Made by a program: the position numbers and the translations under genes. Shown here piece after piece: positions 32,209 through 40,801 of a stretch of 64,000 nucleotides of DNA (positions within the stretch are counted from its first letter, which is position 1; each line of letters opens with the position of its first letter). The DNA is taken from positions 62,001 through 126,000 of the forward strand of contig NZ_JAPEPO010000003.1 of assembly GCF_026340095.1 (NCBI RefSeq), given 5' to 3'. The stretch is from Streptomyces sp. NBC_01446 (lineage in GTDB: Bacteria > Actinomycetota > Actinomycetes > Streptomycetales > Streptomycetaceae). The notes below the pieces were generated by a model, which did no database searches, was not told the origin of the DNA, and saw nothing but the letters and a program-made list of their open reading frames with translations.

Positions 32209-33639
32209 TCAGGTGCGGGTCCAGCGCTGGTTGCTGCCGTTGGAGCAGGTGTAGAGCTGGATCAGGGTGCCGTTGGCGGTGCCGGCTGAGACGGTGTCGA
32301 GGCAGAGGCCGGACTGGACGCCGACGATGGATCCGTCGGAGTTGAGGCGCCATTTCTGGTTGTCGGCGCCCCAGCAGCTGTAGATCTGGACTTTGGTGCC
32401 GTTGCTGGTGCCGCCGGCGTCCAGGCACTTGTTGCCGTAGACCCTGAGCTCACCGGCGGCGGTGTACGTCCACTGCTGGTTGGTGCCGTTATTGCAGTCC
32501 CACAGTTGGAGCTGGGTGCCGTCGGTGGTGCTGCTGCTGGGCACGTCCAGGCAGCGGCCCGACCCGACGCCCTTGATCTGTCCGGAATCCGAAGGGGGCG
32601 TGGTGGAGCCGCCGTTGAGTGCGTTGAGGACGGAGGTGTACGCGGGCTTCTTGCTGCCGTCGCCGTTGAACAGCAGCGGCGTGTCCTGCGAGCGCCAGGA
32701 GTCGGTGTCGCGTACACCCCAGACGGTGATGCCGAGGCAGCGCGAGACGGCCAGGCAGTCGTTGGTCACGTTGGCGTAGGTCGTGGACGAGGCGCCCTGG
32801 ATGTCTAGTTCGGTGATGGCCACGTCGACGCCGAGGGCGGCGAAGTTCTGCAGGGTGGTGCGGAAGTTGCTGTTGTAGGGGCTGTCGCTGTTGAAGTGCG
32901 ACTGGAAGCCGACGCAGTCGATCGGCACGCCGCGCTGCTTGAAGTCCTTGACCATGGCGTACATGGCCTGGGTTTTGGCCCAGGTCCAGTTCTCGACGTT
33001 GTAGTCGTTGTAGCAGAGCTTGGCGGCCGGGTCGGCGGCGCGCGCGGTGCGGAAGGCGACCTCGATCCAGTCGTTGCCGGTGCGCTGCAGGTTGGAGTCG
33101 CGCCGGGCGCCCGAACTGCCGTCGGCGAAGGCCTCGTTCACGACGTCCCACTGGGCGATCTTGCCCTTGTAGTGGCCCATCACGCCGTTGATGTGGTCGA
33201 TCATCGCCTGGCGCAGGGTGCTGCCGCTGAGGCTCTGCATCCAGCCGGGCTGCTGGGAGTGCCAGGCCAGGGTGTGACCGCGGACCTGCTTGCCGTTCTG
33301 CACCGCCCAGTTGTAGACGCGGTCACCGGCGGTGAAGTTGAACTGGCCCCGCTGCGGTTCGGTGGCGTCGATCTTCATCTCGTTCTCGGGCGTCACCATG
33401 TTGAACTCACGGCCCGCGATCGACGTGTACGCCGAGTCGCCCAGCCTGCCCGAGGCGATAGCGGTGCCGAAGTAGCGGCCGCTCTGCGCCGCCGCGGCAC
33501 CGAGTGTGCTCTCGGCGGCGTGTGCTTTCGGTGGGGCGACCAGCGCGCCGACCGCAACTAAGACGCCGACGATCAGCGCCAACAGCAGACCGCGTGTCTT
33601 CCGGCGGATAACGGGTCTGGGAAGGGCGTACGAGCCCAT
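32209..33639 (-). CDS. xlnA: Secreted endo-1,4-beta-xylanase, GH10 + CBM13 (XlnA-like)
   Basis: A 476-residue enzyme cleaving the beta-1,4 xylan backbone outside the cell. ATG 33639 follows GGAGG. A 41-residue twin-arginine-like/Sec signal (RRKTRGLLLALIVGVLVAVG, ending AHA) precedes a GH10 barrel with the acid/base Glu169 in WDVVNEAF and the nucleophile Glu277 in ITELDIQGA. Subtracting the signal gives 128 and 236, the numbering known for S. lividans XlnA. After a Pro/Ser linker, a ricin-type CBM13 trefoil has three QxW repeats (NQQWTYT, NQKWRLN, NQRWTRT). It is divergent from the GH62 gene and probably induced with it by xylan products. Confidence 0.95.
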   Translation of the reverse strand: MGSYALPRPVIRRKTRGLLLALIVGVLVAVGALVAPPKAHAAESTLGAAAAQSGRYFGTAIASGRLGDSAYTSIAGREFNMVTPENEMKIDATEPQRGQFNFTAGDRVYNWAVQNGKQVRGHTLAWHSQQPGWMQSLSGSTLRQAMIDHINGVMGHYKGKIAQWDVVNEAFADGSSGARRDSNLQRTGNDWIEVAFRTARAADPAAKLCYNDYNVENWTWAKTQAMYAMVKDFKQRGVPIDCVGFQSHFNSDSPYNSNFRTTLQNFAALGVDVAITELDIQGASSTTYANVTNDCLAVSRCLGITVWGVRDTDSWRSQDTPLLFNGDGSKKPAYTSVLNALNGGSTTPPSDSGQIKGVGSGRCLDVPSSSTTDGTQLQLWDCNNGTNQQWTYTAAGELRVYGNKCLDAGGTSNGTKVQIYSCWGADNQKWRLNSDGSIVGVQSGLCLDTVSAGTANGTLIQLYTCSNGSNQRWTRT

Positions 33640-34320
33640 GACTGTGCCTCCAAGGTAGAAATCACGGAAGGACTGAAGTGCAGGGGTCGACCGGCACGAA
33701 AGGACGCCATCGCGGCTCAGCCGGGGAACCACCACGCGGCGTCGCGTACCTCTCCAACTACGCGAAGAGCCAGGATGCGTGGGTGCGAACCTCACCGGAA
33801 CGAAACGGGGTGGCGCAGGTGCTGTGGTGCGCGGATCTGCCGCGCGGCTGTGCGTGGACGTGGATCTGCCGTGCAGAACAGAGCGTCCAGGGTCAACATG
33901 GTTCGAAATCCCGGACTATGGACGGTGTCTCAGACAGGGATGATTGAGGTATTGACGATGGCTCGTCAATACTCCCCGCAGAAGATTCCGTTCCTCGCCC
34001 GAAACTTTCTGAAATCCCAGCGAGTCAGCGGCGAACTCCTGACGCCACGACCGGTGGACGCCGTAAGCCCGGTTCGCGGTGTTGTGCACGGTATTTCCAG
34101 TCGGCACGACAGCCTGTCGAGCCCAACGGTGAGGCGCCGTTTGTAGACAGATCGGCGACAGGCCTTGACCGGACGGCCTCTCATTCCTAGCTTGTGGCGT
34201 CAATGCTTCCGGGAACTTTCCGAAAGTTTTCGGGATCGCCCCTGTCCCCCTACCCCCGGCGTGGCCGCTCCGCGGTTCATCGGGGCCACCTCCGCCCTCG
34301 CCCCTCAAGGAGTCCCTCTG
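33640..34320. promoter_or_regulatory. Divergent control region between the xylanase and arabinofuranosidase genes
   Basis: No gene lies in these 680 bp. A perfect dyad GTATTGACG/CGTCAATAC is at 33949-33972; each arm carries a TTGACG hexamer. CGAAACTTTCTGAAA is at 34000-34014, and the near-palindrome CCGAAAGTTTTCGG at 34220-34233, the latter about 90 bp before the GH62 start. CGAAA/TTTCG elements are known from Streptomyces xylanase promoters as regulatory boxes, so both genes may share this control. Confidence 0.6.
34220..34233. promoter_or_regulatory. CGAAA-type dyad upstream of GH62 gene
   Basis: CCGAAAGTTTTCGG is a near-perfect palindrome with one unmatched centre. It contains the GAAA/TTTC core seen again at 34000-34014. 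It is a candidate operator for a xylan-responsive LacI-type repressor. Confidence 0.5.
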
Positions 34321-35787
34321 ATGTGGTTCCGCCATCCGTCCCCGGTCCGCCGGAGACGTTTACTCGCCGTCCTGGCGCCCTTCCTGCTCGTGGCCACCTT
34401 CCTCGGTGCCCATCCCGCCAGCGCGGCGACCGTAGACACCAACGCCTCGTATGTGCTGGTCAACCGCAACAGCGGCAAGGCTCTGGATGTCTACAACTTG
34501 GCGACCGACGACGGCGCCCGCATCACCCAGTGGACCAGGAACGATCAGAACCAGCAGCAGTGGCAGTTCGTCGATTCCGGGGACGGCTACTACCGCATCA
34601 AGTCCCGCCACTCGGGCAAGGTGCTGGACGTCCACAACTGGTCCACCGCGAACAGCGGCGCGATCGTCCAGTGGACCGACTTGAACGCCACGAATCAGCA
34701 GTGGCGGCTGGCCGACAGCTCGGACGGCTACGTGAGGCTCATCTCGCGCCACAGCAACAAGGCCCTCGAGGTACAAGGCGCCTCCACCGCCGACAGCGCG
34801 AACATCGTCCAGTACGACGACTGGGGCGGCACCAACCAGCAGTGGAAGCTCGTCAAGGTCGGCGGGGACACTCCCGGCGCCTGCGATCTTCCGTCGACGT
34901 ACCGCTGGACCTCCACGGGCGCACTGGCGCAGCCCAAGCCAGGTTGGGCCTCGCTCAAGGACTTCACCGTCGTCCCGTACAACGGCAAGCAGCTCGTCTA
35001 CGCGACGACGCACGACACGGGGACGAGTTGGGGTTCGATGAACTTCGGCCTGTTCACCAACTGGTCGGACATGGCCTCGGCCAGCCAGAACACGATGTCT
35101 TCCGCCACCGTCGCGCCCACGCTCTTCTACTTCGCGCCGAAGAACATCTGGGTGCTCACCTACCAGTGGGGCGGGACCGCCTTCTCCTACCGGACGTCGA
35201 GCGACCCCACCAACCCGAACGGCTGGTCATCACCGCAGGTGCTCTTCTCCGGAAGCATCACCGGCTCCGGAACAGGACCCATCGACCAGACGCTCATCGG
35301 TGACGGGACGAACATGTACCTGTTCTTCGCCGGTGACAACGGCAAGATCTACCGGGCCAGCATGCCGATCGGGAACTTCCCGAGCAGCTTCGGCGCGAAC
35401 TCGACAGTGGTCATGAGCGATACGACGAACAACCTGTTCGAAGCCCCGCAGGTCTACAAGCTCCAGGGCCAGAACCGCTACCTCATGATGGTCGAGGCGA
35501 TCGGCTCCCAGGGCCGCTACTTCCGCTCGTTCACCGCCACCAGCCTCAACGGCTCGTGGACACCCCAGGCCGCGACCGAGAGCAACCCCTTCGCCGGCAA
35601 GGCCAACAGCGGCGCCACCTGGACCAACGACATCAGCCACGGCGAACTGCTCCGCACCAGCGCCGATCAGACCATGACCGTCGATCCCTGCAATCTGCAA
35701 TTGCTCTACCAGGGACGCAGCCCCAACTCCGGCGGCGACTACGGCCTCCTGCCCTACCGTCCGGGTCTGCTGACACTGCAGCGCTGA
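34321..35787 (+). CDS. abfB: Secreted alpha-L-arabinofuranosidase, CBM13 + GH62
   Basis: A 488-residue enzyme removing arabinose side chains from arabinoxylan. ATG 34321 follows AAGGAG. The signal peptide (PVRRRRLLAVLAPFLLVATF, ending ASA) is followed by an N-terminal CBM13 trefoil with three repeats, each ending NQQQWQF, NQQWRLA or NQQWKLV. The C-terminal GH62 five-bladed propeller starts at PSTYRWTSTGALAQPKPGW. Asp214 in SLKDFTVVPYN and Glu374 in LFEAPQVYKL are spaced like the base and acid of characterised GH62 enzymes. It is divergent from the xylanase, and the two should act together. A strong terminator follows. Confidence 0.93.
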   Translation: MWFRHPSPVRRRRLLAVLAPFLLVATFLGAHPASAATVDTNASYVLVNRNSGKALDVYNLATDDGARITQWTRNDQNQQQWQFVDSGDGYYRIKSRHSGKVLDVHNWSTANSGAIVQWTDLNATNQQWRLADSSDGYVRLISRHSNKALEVQGASTADSANIVQYDDWGGTNQQWKLVKVGGDTPGACDLPSTYRWTSTGALAQPKPGWASLKDFTVVPYNGKQLVYATTHDTGTSWGSMNFGLFTNWSDMASASQNTMSSATVAPTLFYFAPKNIWVLTYQWGGTAFSYRTSSDPTNPNGWSSPQVLFSGSITGSGTGPIDQTLIGDGTNMYLFFAGDNGKIYRASMPIGNFPSSFGANSTVVMSDTTNNLFEAPQVYKLQGQNRYLMMVEAIGSQGRYFRSFTATSLNGSWTPQAATESNPFAGKANSGATWTNDISHGELLRTSADQTMTVDPCNLQLLYQGRSPNSGGDYGLLPYRPGLLTLQR

Positions 35788-35824
35788 CGGCGTGACACGG
35801 GTCCGGCCCCGGTAGGGAGCCGGC

Positions 35825-35857
35825 GGGGCGGGCTCGGCGAAAGGCCGAGCCCGCCCC
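35825..35857 (+). terminator. 14-bp perfect stem terminator of the GH62 gene
   Basis: GGGGCGGGCTCGGC (35825-35838), loop GAAAG, and the exact complement 35844-35857, 38 bp after the GH62 stop. Confidence 0.85.
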
Positions 35858-35949
35858 GGTCGCGCGACAACGCCGGGCACATGTGCACTGCTACTGCGCC
35901 CACGACGCGGCGGAGTGCCTGCTACGCGTCCGGGTCGCGCGCGATCCAG

Positions 35950-36130
35950 CCCGGTGAATCGAGCCGGATCGCACCGTCCCCCACCAGGGCGTGCCCGCCT
36001 CGACGGTCCGGCTGACCGTGCACAGCCGGTCGCGCGAGGTCTTCACCGCCCGCGGCAGGATGGCGCGGGCCCGATCGCCCGAAGGACCGTCCGGGAACGT
36101 GACGGAGAAGGTGACCCCGAGGTCCGACAT
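35950..36130 (-). pseudogene. OsmC-family C-terminal remnant
   Basis: The minus frame opens with TFSVTFPDGPSGDRARAILP and continues RAVKTSRDRLCTVSRTVEAG. The LCTVSRTVE motif holds the second reactive cysteine of OsmC-type peroxidases, which normally ends the protein. The N-terminal part with the first cysteine is absent and the tail (GTPWWGTVRSG) departs from the family. Confidence 0.5.
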
Positions 36131-36397
36131 CCGATTGCCGCTCCGCCGTCGTACGCGGTCCTCAAGCCCGGCGCCTCCGACGACGAGATCGTGGCTCTGG
36201 AAGAAACCTTCGGCGTGAGCGTTCCGGAGGAGTTGAAGGCGCTGTGGCGGCTGTCCGCCGGTGAGAGCGGCGTAGACGGTTCGGATCTCATGCTGGGCGG
36301 CTGGGCCCTGATGCCGCTCGACGCCGTGATCGAGGTCTACCAGATGCAGATGCGGTTCCAGGAGGAGAACGGCGCGGACGACACACCGAGGACACGC
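36131..36397 (+). pseudogene. SMI1/KNR4 fragment interrupted by a TnpB-element scar
   Basis: A plus frame without start encodes LKPGASDDEIVALEETFGVS, VPEELKALWRLSAGESGVDG and LMLGGWALMPLDAVIEVYQM, the front half of an SMI1/KNR4 protein. It breaks off at ADDTPRT, exactly where the right-end hairpin of an IS200/IS605-type element begins. The 3' half of the gene is not seen on the other side. Confidence 0.6.
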
Positions 36398-36724
36398 TGG
36401 TGCTGTGACTCCTCCCCCCGGATAAATCCGGGGGGCTTCTCCTGTCGGTGGCTATGCCACGTCGGGAAGGACCAGCCCGGCCCTGAGTGCGACGTTCCAG
36501 GCGCCCACGCGGTCGGCGTGGTCGATGTGCTGGCATGAGGTGCACTGGAACTTTTCGCCGTCGCGGTTCTGCGCGTCCACGTGCCCGCATTCGGGGCAGG
36601 TGCGCGAGGTGTTGCGGGGGTCCACCGGGATCAATACACGAGCGGCGCTTTCAGCCTTCTGCGCGAGGATGCCCAGGAACACCCCCCAACCCGCGTCAAG
36701 AATGCTGCGGTTGAGTCCGGCCTT
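36398..36724 (-). mobile_element. IS200/IS605-type element scar with tnpB 3' end
   Basis: The minus frame 36724-36452 encodes the C-terminal third of TnpB: NRSILDAGWGVFLGILAQKA, the zinc finger TCPECGHVDAQNRDGEKFQC...C, and the RuvC III region HIDHADRVGAWNVALRAG. Downstream comes a perfect 10-bp stem CCCCCCGGAT/ATCCGGGGGG (36414-36435), the right-end hairpin that is also the 3' end of the guide RNA in such elements. RuvC I and II, the left end and any tnpA are gone. Confidence 0.7.
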
Positions 36725-36792
36725 CGAGGCGGCGCCACGCCGGACCATCCCGGCCGTCCTGGTGCTACGGCACCCCGGCATCGCCCGCGCAC

Positions 36793-36834
36793 GCGAAGAC
36801 GGGCGGGCGACCAGGTCGACCCGCCCGGCTTCGC
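36793..36834 (-). terminator. Terminator of the GH39-like gene
   Basis: GCGAAGACGGGCGGG (36793-36807) pairs with CCCGCCCGGCTTCGC (36820-36834) with one mismatch around a 12-nt loop. It lies 25 bp past the stop of the long minus-strand gene. Confidence 0.75.
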
Positions 36835-36858
36835 TTCCCCTGCCGCGGCGCGCCTACC

Positions 36859-39800
36859 TCACGACACCTCGCGTGCGTAGGGCACAACCGCGATCCGGTC
36901 GATCAGCGGGGCGTAGCGGGAGCGGAGCAGGGTGTCAGGGAAGGTGTCCGAGGCATAGGTGGTGCCGTCGAAGTTGGGGAGTTCCTCGGAGCGGAAGCTG
37001 AGGGTGTTCTCGCCCTTCTTGAGGTGGACGGGGACGGTCAGCTCCCAGAAGTTGTTCTGGTGGAAGGTATGGGGGAAGCCGACGCGCCGGGCCGCGCCGC
37101 CGTTGACGGAGAGGTCGGCGTGGCGGGCGAGAGGGTCCGGGTTGTAGTGGGTGGCCTCGGACTGTTCGGGGTTGGAGTAGCGGATGCGCAGCGCGTACAG
37201 GCCCGCGCGGTCGGCGGGGACGGTGAAGGTCGCGGTGTTGCCGTTGCCGGGGTCGCCGCCGATGCCGGTGATCGCCGTGCCGTCGGTGGCGAGCGAGAGC
37301 GGCGTCAGTGTGGCCGAGCCGGCGAGCGCCGCGTCCTGCGCCTCGTACGTACGGGGCGTGAGCGTGCCCTCGGTGGGTGTGACGGTGAGGCGGTCGAGGA
37401 GGGTCGGGGCCGAAGTCCCCGTCAGCGTCACCTTGTTGAGGCCGCCGGAGAAGGACACCGCCACGCTCTGGTGCTTCTTGGACAGGCTCAGGACGTCGTG
37501 CCCGTTGACGGCGAGTCGGGCGCCGGTGCCCACGAGTGTGTCGACCTTGAGGGTTGCCTCGTGGTCGGCCGGTGAGAAGACCCAGAACGTGGCCGTCTGG
37601 TTCTTGGCGAGGCGGGCCGCTCCCGATCCGGTGTCGTAGACGGGGCGGGCCCCGCCGCCCAGCCAGGCCAGTTCGCCCTCGTGGACCTGAGTGGTGGCCG
37701 AAGGCGTGGGCAGCGCGAGGGTGAGGCGGTCGACGATGGCGTCGCCCTTGGTGGCGCGCTTGCCGTCGAGGCTCTTCGCGGCGAGCGTCAGGGTGTGCTT
37801 GCCCTTGGTGAGCTTCACCTTGGTGTCGGCGTGGTCCCAGACCACCCATTTGTAGCCGAGCGGCAGGTTCAGTTCCTGCTCGCTCGCCGCTTTGCCGTCC
37901 ACGCTCAGGAACACGTTCGTGGGGCCCTGTTCCTTCACCTTGTCGTGGGTGTTGAGGGAGTTGGCGAAGACGCTCAGGTCGTAACGGCCGTCCTCGGGGA
38001 CGTCCACCGTGAAGTCGAGGGTGACGTCGGAGCCGGTGCGCAGGCCGCCGACGTCGTAGCCGCCGGAGGTGTAGAACTTCGAGACGTCGGAGGTCGATCC
38101 CTCGGGGCCGTTCTTCGTGTACCCGGACCCGGTGTGGGCGGCGTCTTCCGCTTCGTACGACGCCTGCCAACTCACCGGCGGGGACTGGGGGTTGGTGACC
38201 CTTCCGGTGGACGGGCCGAGGATGATCTCGTACGCCGACGACTCCTTCAGCCTCGGCAGCGCGCCGTCGCCGAAGTCCACGGTCGCCTTGCCGTCGTCGG
38301 AGACTTTCAGGTCCGTTTCCGTGAGCAGTTTCGCGCCTGTGTTGTCGCCGATCTGTCCGCTCCAGTCGATCTCACGGACCCAGGCGTGCACCTGCTCTCC
38401 GAAGAGCTTCTTCGGGATGTTGTCAAACGTGATGTGGCCCTGGCCCGTGGAGCCGCCGAAGAGGAGGCGGGCCTGTCGCTTGTCGCGGTCGAGGGTGGCG
38501 ACGCCCTGCATCGTGTAGTTCTGGCCGGGGAAGGGTGGCGTCACCTGCACCGTGTGCCCGGTCATGGAGGCGTACGCATTCAGCAGCCACCACTGGCCGT
38601 TGCCGCGGTTGGACTGCACGGCGGAGTCGGAGAGGTTGCCGTCGATGTTCCAGTAGGCGATGTCGGCGTCGACCTTGGACTCCTCGATCGCGGAGACCCA
38701 CTGGATCATCTGGCCGGGCACCGAGGTGTGGTAGTTGAAGGCGTATTCGTTGATATTGATGGGGAGTTGGGTGCCTTCCCGGTCCGTTCCCTTGAACAGG
38801 TCCTTCTCCCACGTGCGGTACGTGGCGACGCTCTGGCGCACCGCTTCCGGGTGGCTGAGCTCGTGCCAGGTGATCACGTCGGGGAGGGTGCCGGCGGCCA
38901 GGGCGTGCGTGAGGAAGCCCTTCACCTGGGAGTACAGGACGCTGGTGTTGGGGCCGGCGATCCTGGCCTCCGGCATCCTGCCCTTGATGAGCTTGTACGC
39001 GTCGTCCCAGGCGGCAAAGTACGCGTCCGGGTCGCTGAGCCAGCTGACCTTGTCGTAGCTCCACTCGCCGGTGCCGAACATGTTGCCCTCGGGCTCGTTG
39101 AACGGCACGAAGACGATGTTGTCCTGGTACTGCTTCGGCAGTTGGAGGACCTGGTCGACCTGCTTGGCGATCTTCTCCTTGTAGAGCTTGAGCTTCTCTT
39201 CGGGGGTGTCGCCCGGCCACTGGTACGGGAAGCCGCGGTGGATGTCGGTCATGTAGATGTACACGTCGCCGTCGGTGGAGTCGGCCAGCGGCTTGACCAC
39301 GTCGAGGGCGTCGGCGCCCGGGTGTTGCGGGCCGTCCTGTGCCTTGGTGGAGACGGTGCGCAGGCCCATGCCCTCGATGAGGTTGTTCGTGGGGACGTCG
39401 GGTCCGTAGACGCCGTAGAGGGTGCCGGAGGCGCCGCCGTGGAACGCGCCCGTGTTGGAGCCGAGGTCGACGGTGAGTGCGCCCTCGCGGACCACGGTGA
39501 CCGTTGCCTTCACCGCGCGTCCGGCCGCGGTGCCGACGACCGTGAAGGCGCCTGGTCGCGCGTACTTGTCGGAGGGCACGGCGTCCCAGGTGACGGGTGC
39601 GTCGCGGTCGTAGCCGTCGGAGTAGGACGAGCGGACGGCCGCTGGCAGCGACGGGGCCGTACCCGTCGTCGTACGCACGTCGAAGGTCGTCTTCGACAAC
39701 TCCGTGAGGGTCGGCAGCTGTCCGCCGACGGTGTCCGCCACCTGCTCGGGACTGAGCGCCGCATGCCACACGGTGAAGTCGTCGATCGCGCCCTTGAAGA

Positions 39801-40500
39801 GGGGGTCCGCGTAGAAGGACTTGCCAAGGTAACCGGCCGTCGTGGCCGAACTCCCCAGCAGATCCTTTGCGTTGACGGTCGACTTGGCGGAGGAAACCGG
39901 CACGCCATCGAGGTACGTGGTGACCCGCTGGGCCGCGGTGTCGAGGGTGACCGTGATCGTCCGCCACGCGTCGGCGGGGAGCGGGGCGTACCCGGACACC
40001 TGCGCCTCCGCGCCGCCTCCGCCGGTGGTCACCGAGGTGCGGAGCAGCCCGTCGCCGTTGTACGGGGTCGTGAACAGGTACGTCGACGTGTCGGTGCCCA
40101 GGTCGAAGGCGCGCTGCCAGGGGGCCCTGTCGCCGCTCCACTTCACGCGCGCCGAGACCGTCAAGTCAGCGCTGTCGGCGAGGACTTCGCGGGGCAGACG
40201 GACGTATGCGCCGTCGGACGTGGACGCGCCGCCGGGCAGGGCGAGGGCCTTGCCGCCGTCGGCGCCGGTGACGGACTGGGCGGTGGAGCCGTTGACCAGG
40301 GTCGCCGTGCGGCCGTTGCCGGACGCGTCGGTGATCTTTCCGGAGGCGAGGTCGTCCTGGTCGAAGGTGTAGTGGACGGCCGGCCCGGGCGGGTCGGCGG
40401 CTTGCGCGGGGGCGGCCGGGGCGGCCAGCAGGCCCGCGCCGAGGGCCAGGGTGACGGCGGCCGGGGCCCGGCGCCGGGATGGTCTGTCAGCGGATGACAT
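36859..40500 (-). CDS. Large secreted LamG + GH39-like (clan A) glycosidase with CBM35/CBM6-type tails
   Basis: A 1213-residue exported protein. After the signal peptide (AAVTLALGAGLLAAPAAPAQ) there is a LamG jelly roll (residues about 35-265, YTFDQDDLASGKITDASGNG), a Big_4-like strand domain (about 275-345), and a clan-A glycosidase barrel resembling GH39 (about 350-790). Glu469 in FVPFNEPEGNM fits the acid/base, and Glu585 in INEYAFNY the nucleophile. Three C-terminal beta-sandwiches follow; the first (YEAEDAAHTGSGYTKNGPEG) and the last are CBM35/CBM6-like. The carbohydrate target is unknown. The gene is divergent from a LacI/ABC operon, and palindrome CGAACCGGTTCG lies about 110 bp upstream of its start. 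Confidence 0.85.
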   Translation of the reverse strand: MSSADRPSRRRAPAAVTLALGAGLLAAPAAPAQAADPPGPAVHYTFDQDDLASGKITDASGNGRTATLVNGSTAQSVTGADGGKALALPGGASTSDGAYVRLPREVLADSADLTVSARVKWSGDRAPWQRAFDLGTDTSTYLFTTPYNGDGLLRTSVTTGGGGAEAQVSGYAPLPADAWRTITVTLDTAAQRVTTYLDGVPVSSAKSTVNAKDLLGSSATTAGYLGKSFYADPLFKGAIDDFTVWHAALSPEQVADTVGGQLPTLTELSKTTFDVRTTTGTAPSLPAAVRSSYSDGYDRDAPVTWDAVPSDKYARPGAFTVVGTAAGRAVKATVTVVREGALTVDLGSNTGAFHGGASGTLYGVYGPDVPTNNLIEGMGLRTVSTKAQDGPQHPGADALDVVKPLADSTDGDVYIYMTDIHRGFPYQWPGDTPEEKLKLYKEKIAKQVDQVLQLPKQYQDNIVFVPFNEPEGNMFGTGEWSYDKVSWLSDPDAYFAAWDDAYKLIKGRMPEARIAGPNTSVLYSQVKGFLTHALAAGTLPDVITWHELSHPEAVRQSVATYRTWEKDLFKGTDREGTQLPININEYAFNYHTSVPGQMIQWVSAIEESKVDADIAYWNIDGNLSDSAVQSNRGNGQWWLLNAYASMTGHTVQVTPPFPGQNYTMQGVATLDRDKRQARLLFGGSTGQGHITFDNIPKKLFGEQVHAWVREIDWSGQIGDNTGAKLLTETDLKVSDDGKATVDFGDGALPRLKESSAYEIILGPSTGRVTNPQSPPVSWQASYEAEDAAHTGSGYTKNGPEGSTSDVSKFYTSGGYDVGGLRTGSDVTLDFTVDVPEDGRYDLSVFANSLNTHDKVKEQGPTNVFLSVDGKAASEQELNLPLGYKWVVWDHADTKVKLTKGKHTLTLAAKSLDGKRATKGDAIVDRLTLALPTPSATTQVHEGELAWLGGGARPVYDTGSGAARLAKNQTATFWVFSPADHEATLKVDTLVGTGARLAVNGHDVLSLSKKHQSVAVSFSGGLNKVTLTGTSAPTLLDRLTVTPTEGTLTPRTYEAQDAALAGSATLTPLSLATDGTAITGIGGDPGNGNTATFTVPADRAGLYALRIRYSNPEQSEATHYNPDPLARHADLSVNGGAARRVGFPHTFHQNNFWELTVPVHLKKGENTLSFRSEELPNFDGTTYASDTFPDTLLRSRYAPLIDRIAVVPYAREVS

Positions 40501-40801
40501 GGATGAGTCCTCGTCTTCGACCGGTGCGGGTGAGGTGGGGGAACTGCCCTGGTGCGGGGACTTGTTGCGGCGCTGAAGCCAGTACGGGTGCCGGAAGGAT
40601 CAGTTCGTCGAACCGGTTCGGCAAGCTAGCACCGGGCGAAGACGCCTTCAATCCCTCGCACAGAACGAACTTTCCGCCATTTTAGGCGAGTTGGTAGGTC
40701 ATGCAGGGGGTCTTGACAGGCGTACAGTCCCTCCCTACGTTCACTCCACGCGAACCGGTTCGACGAGTGGCCGGTGTCCCCTCGTCCCGTGAGGAGTTGC
40801 C
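40501..40801. promoter_or_regulatory. Divergent promoter region with twin LacI-type operators
   Basis: The 301 bp between the divergent GH39-like and LacI genes contain two identical 12-bp palindromes CGAACCGGTTCG at 40609-40620 and 40751-40762, 142 bp apart centre to centre. One serves each direction. Palindromes with a central CG flanked by AAC/GTT are typical LacI-family operators, and the only LacI gene nearby is the intact one at 40802. Looping between the two sites is possible. Confidence 0.8.

Noticed and set aside
37681..40497. A 938-codon open frame on the plus strand opposite the GH39-like gene
   Set aside because: It is the antisense shadow of a high-GC gene with clear domains and a signal peptide on the minus strand; its translation has no recognisable motif and is Gly/Val/Arg-rich as expected for a shadow.
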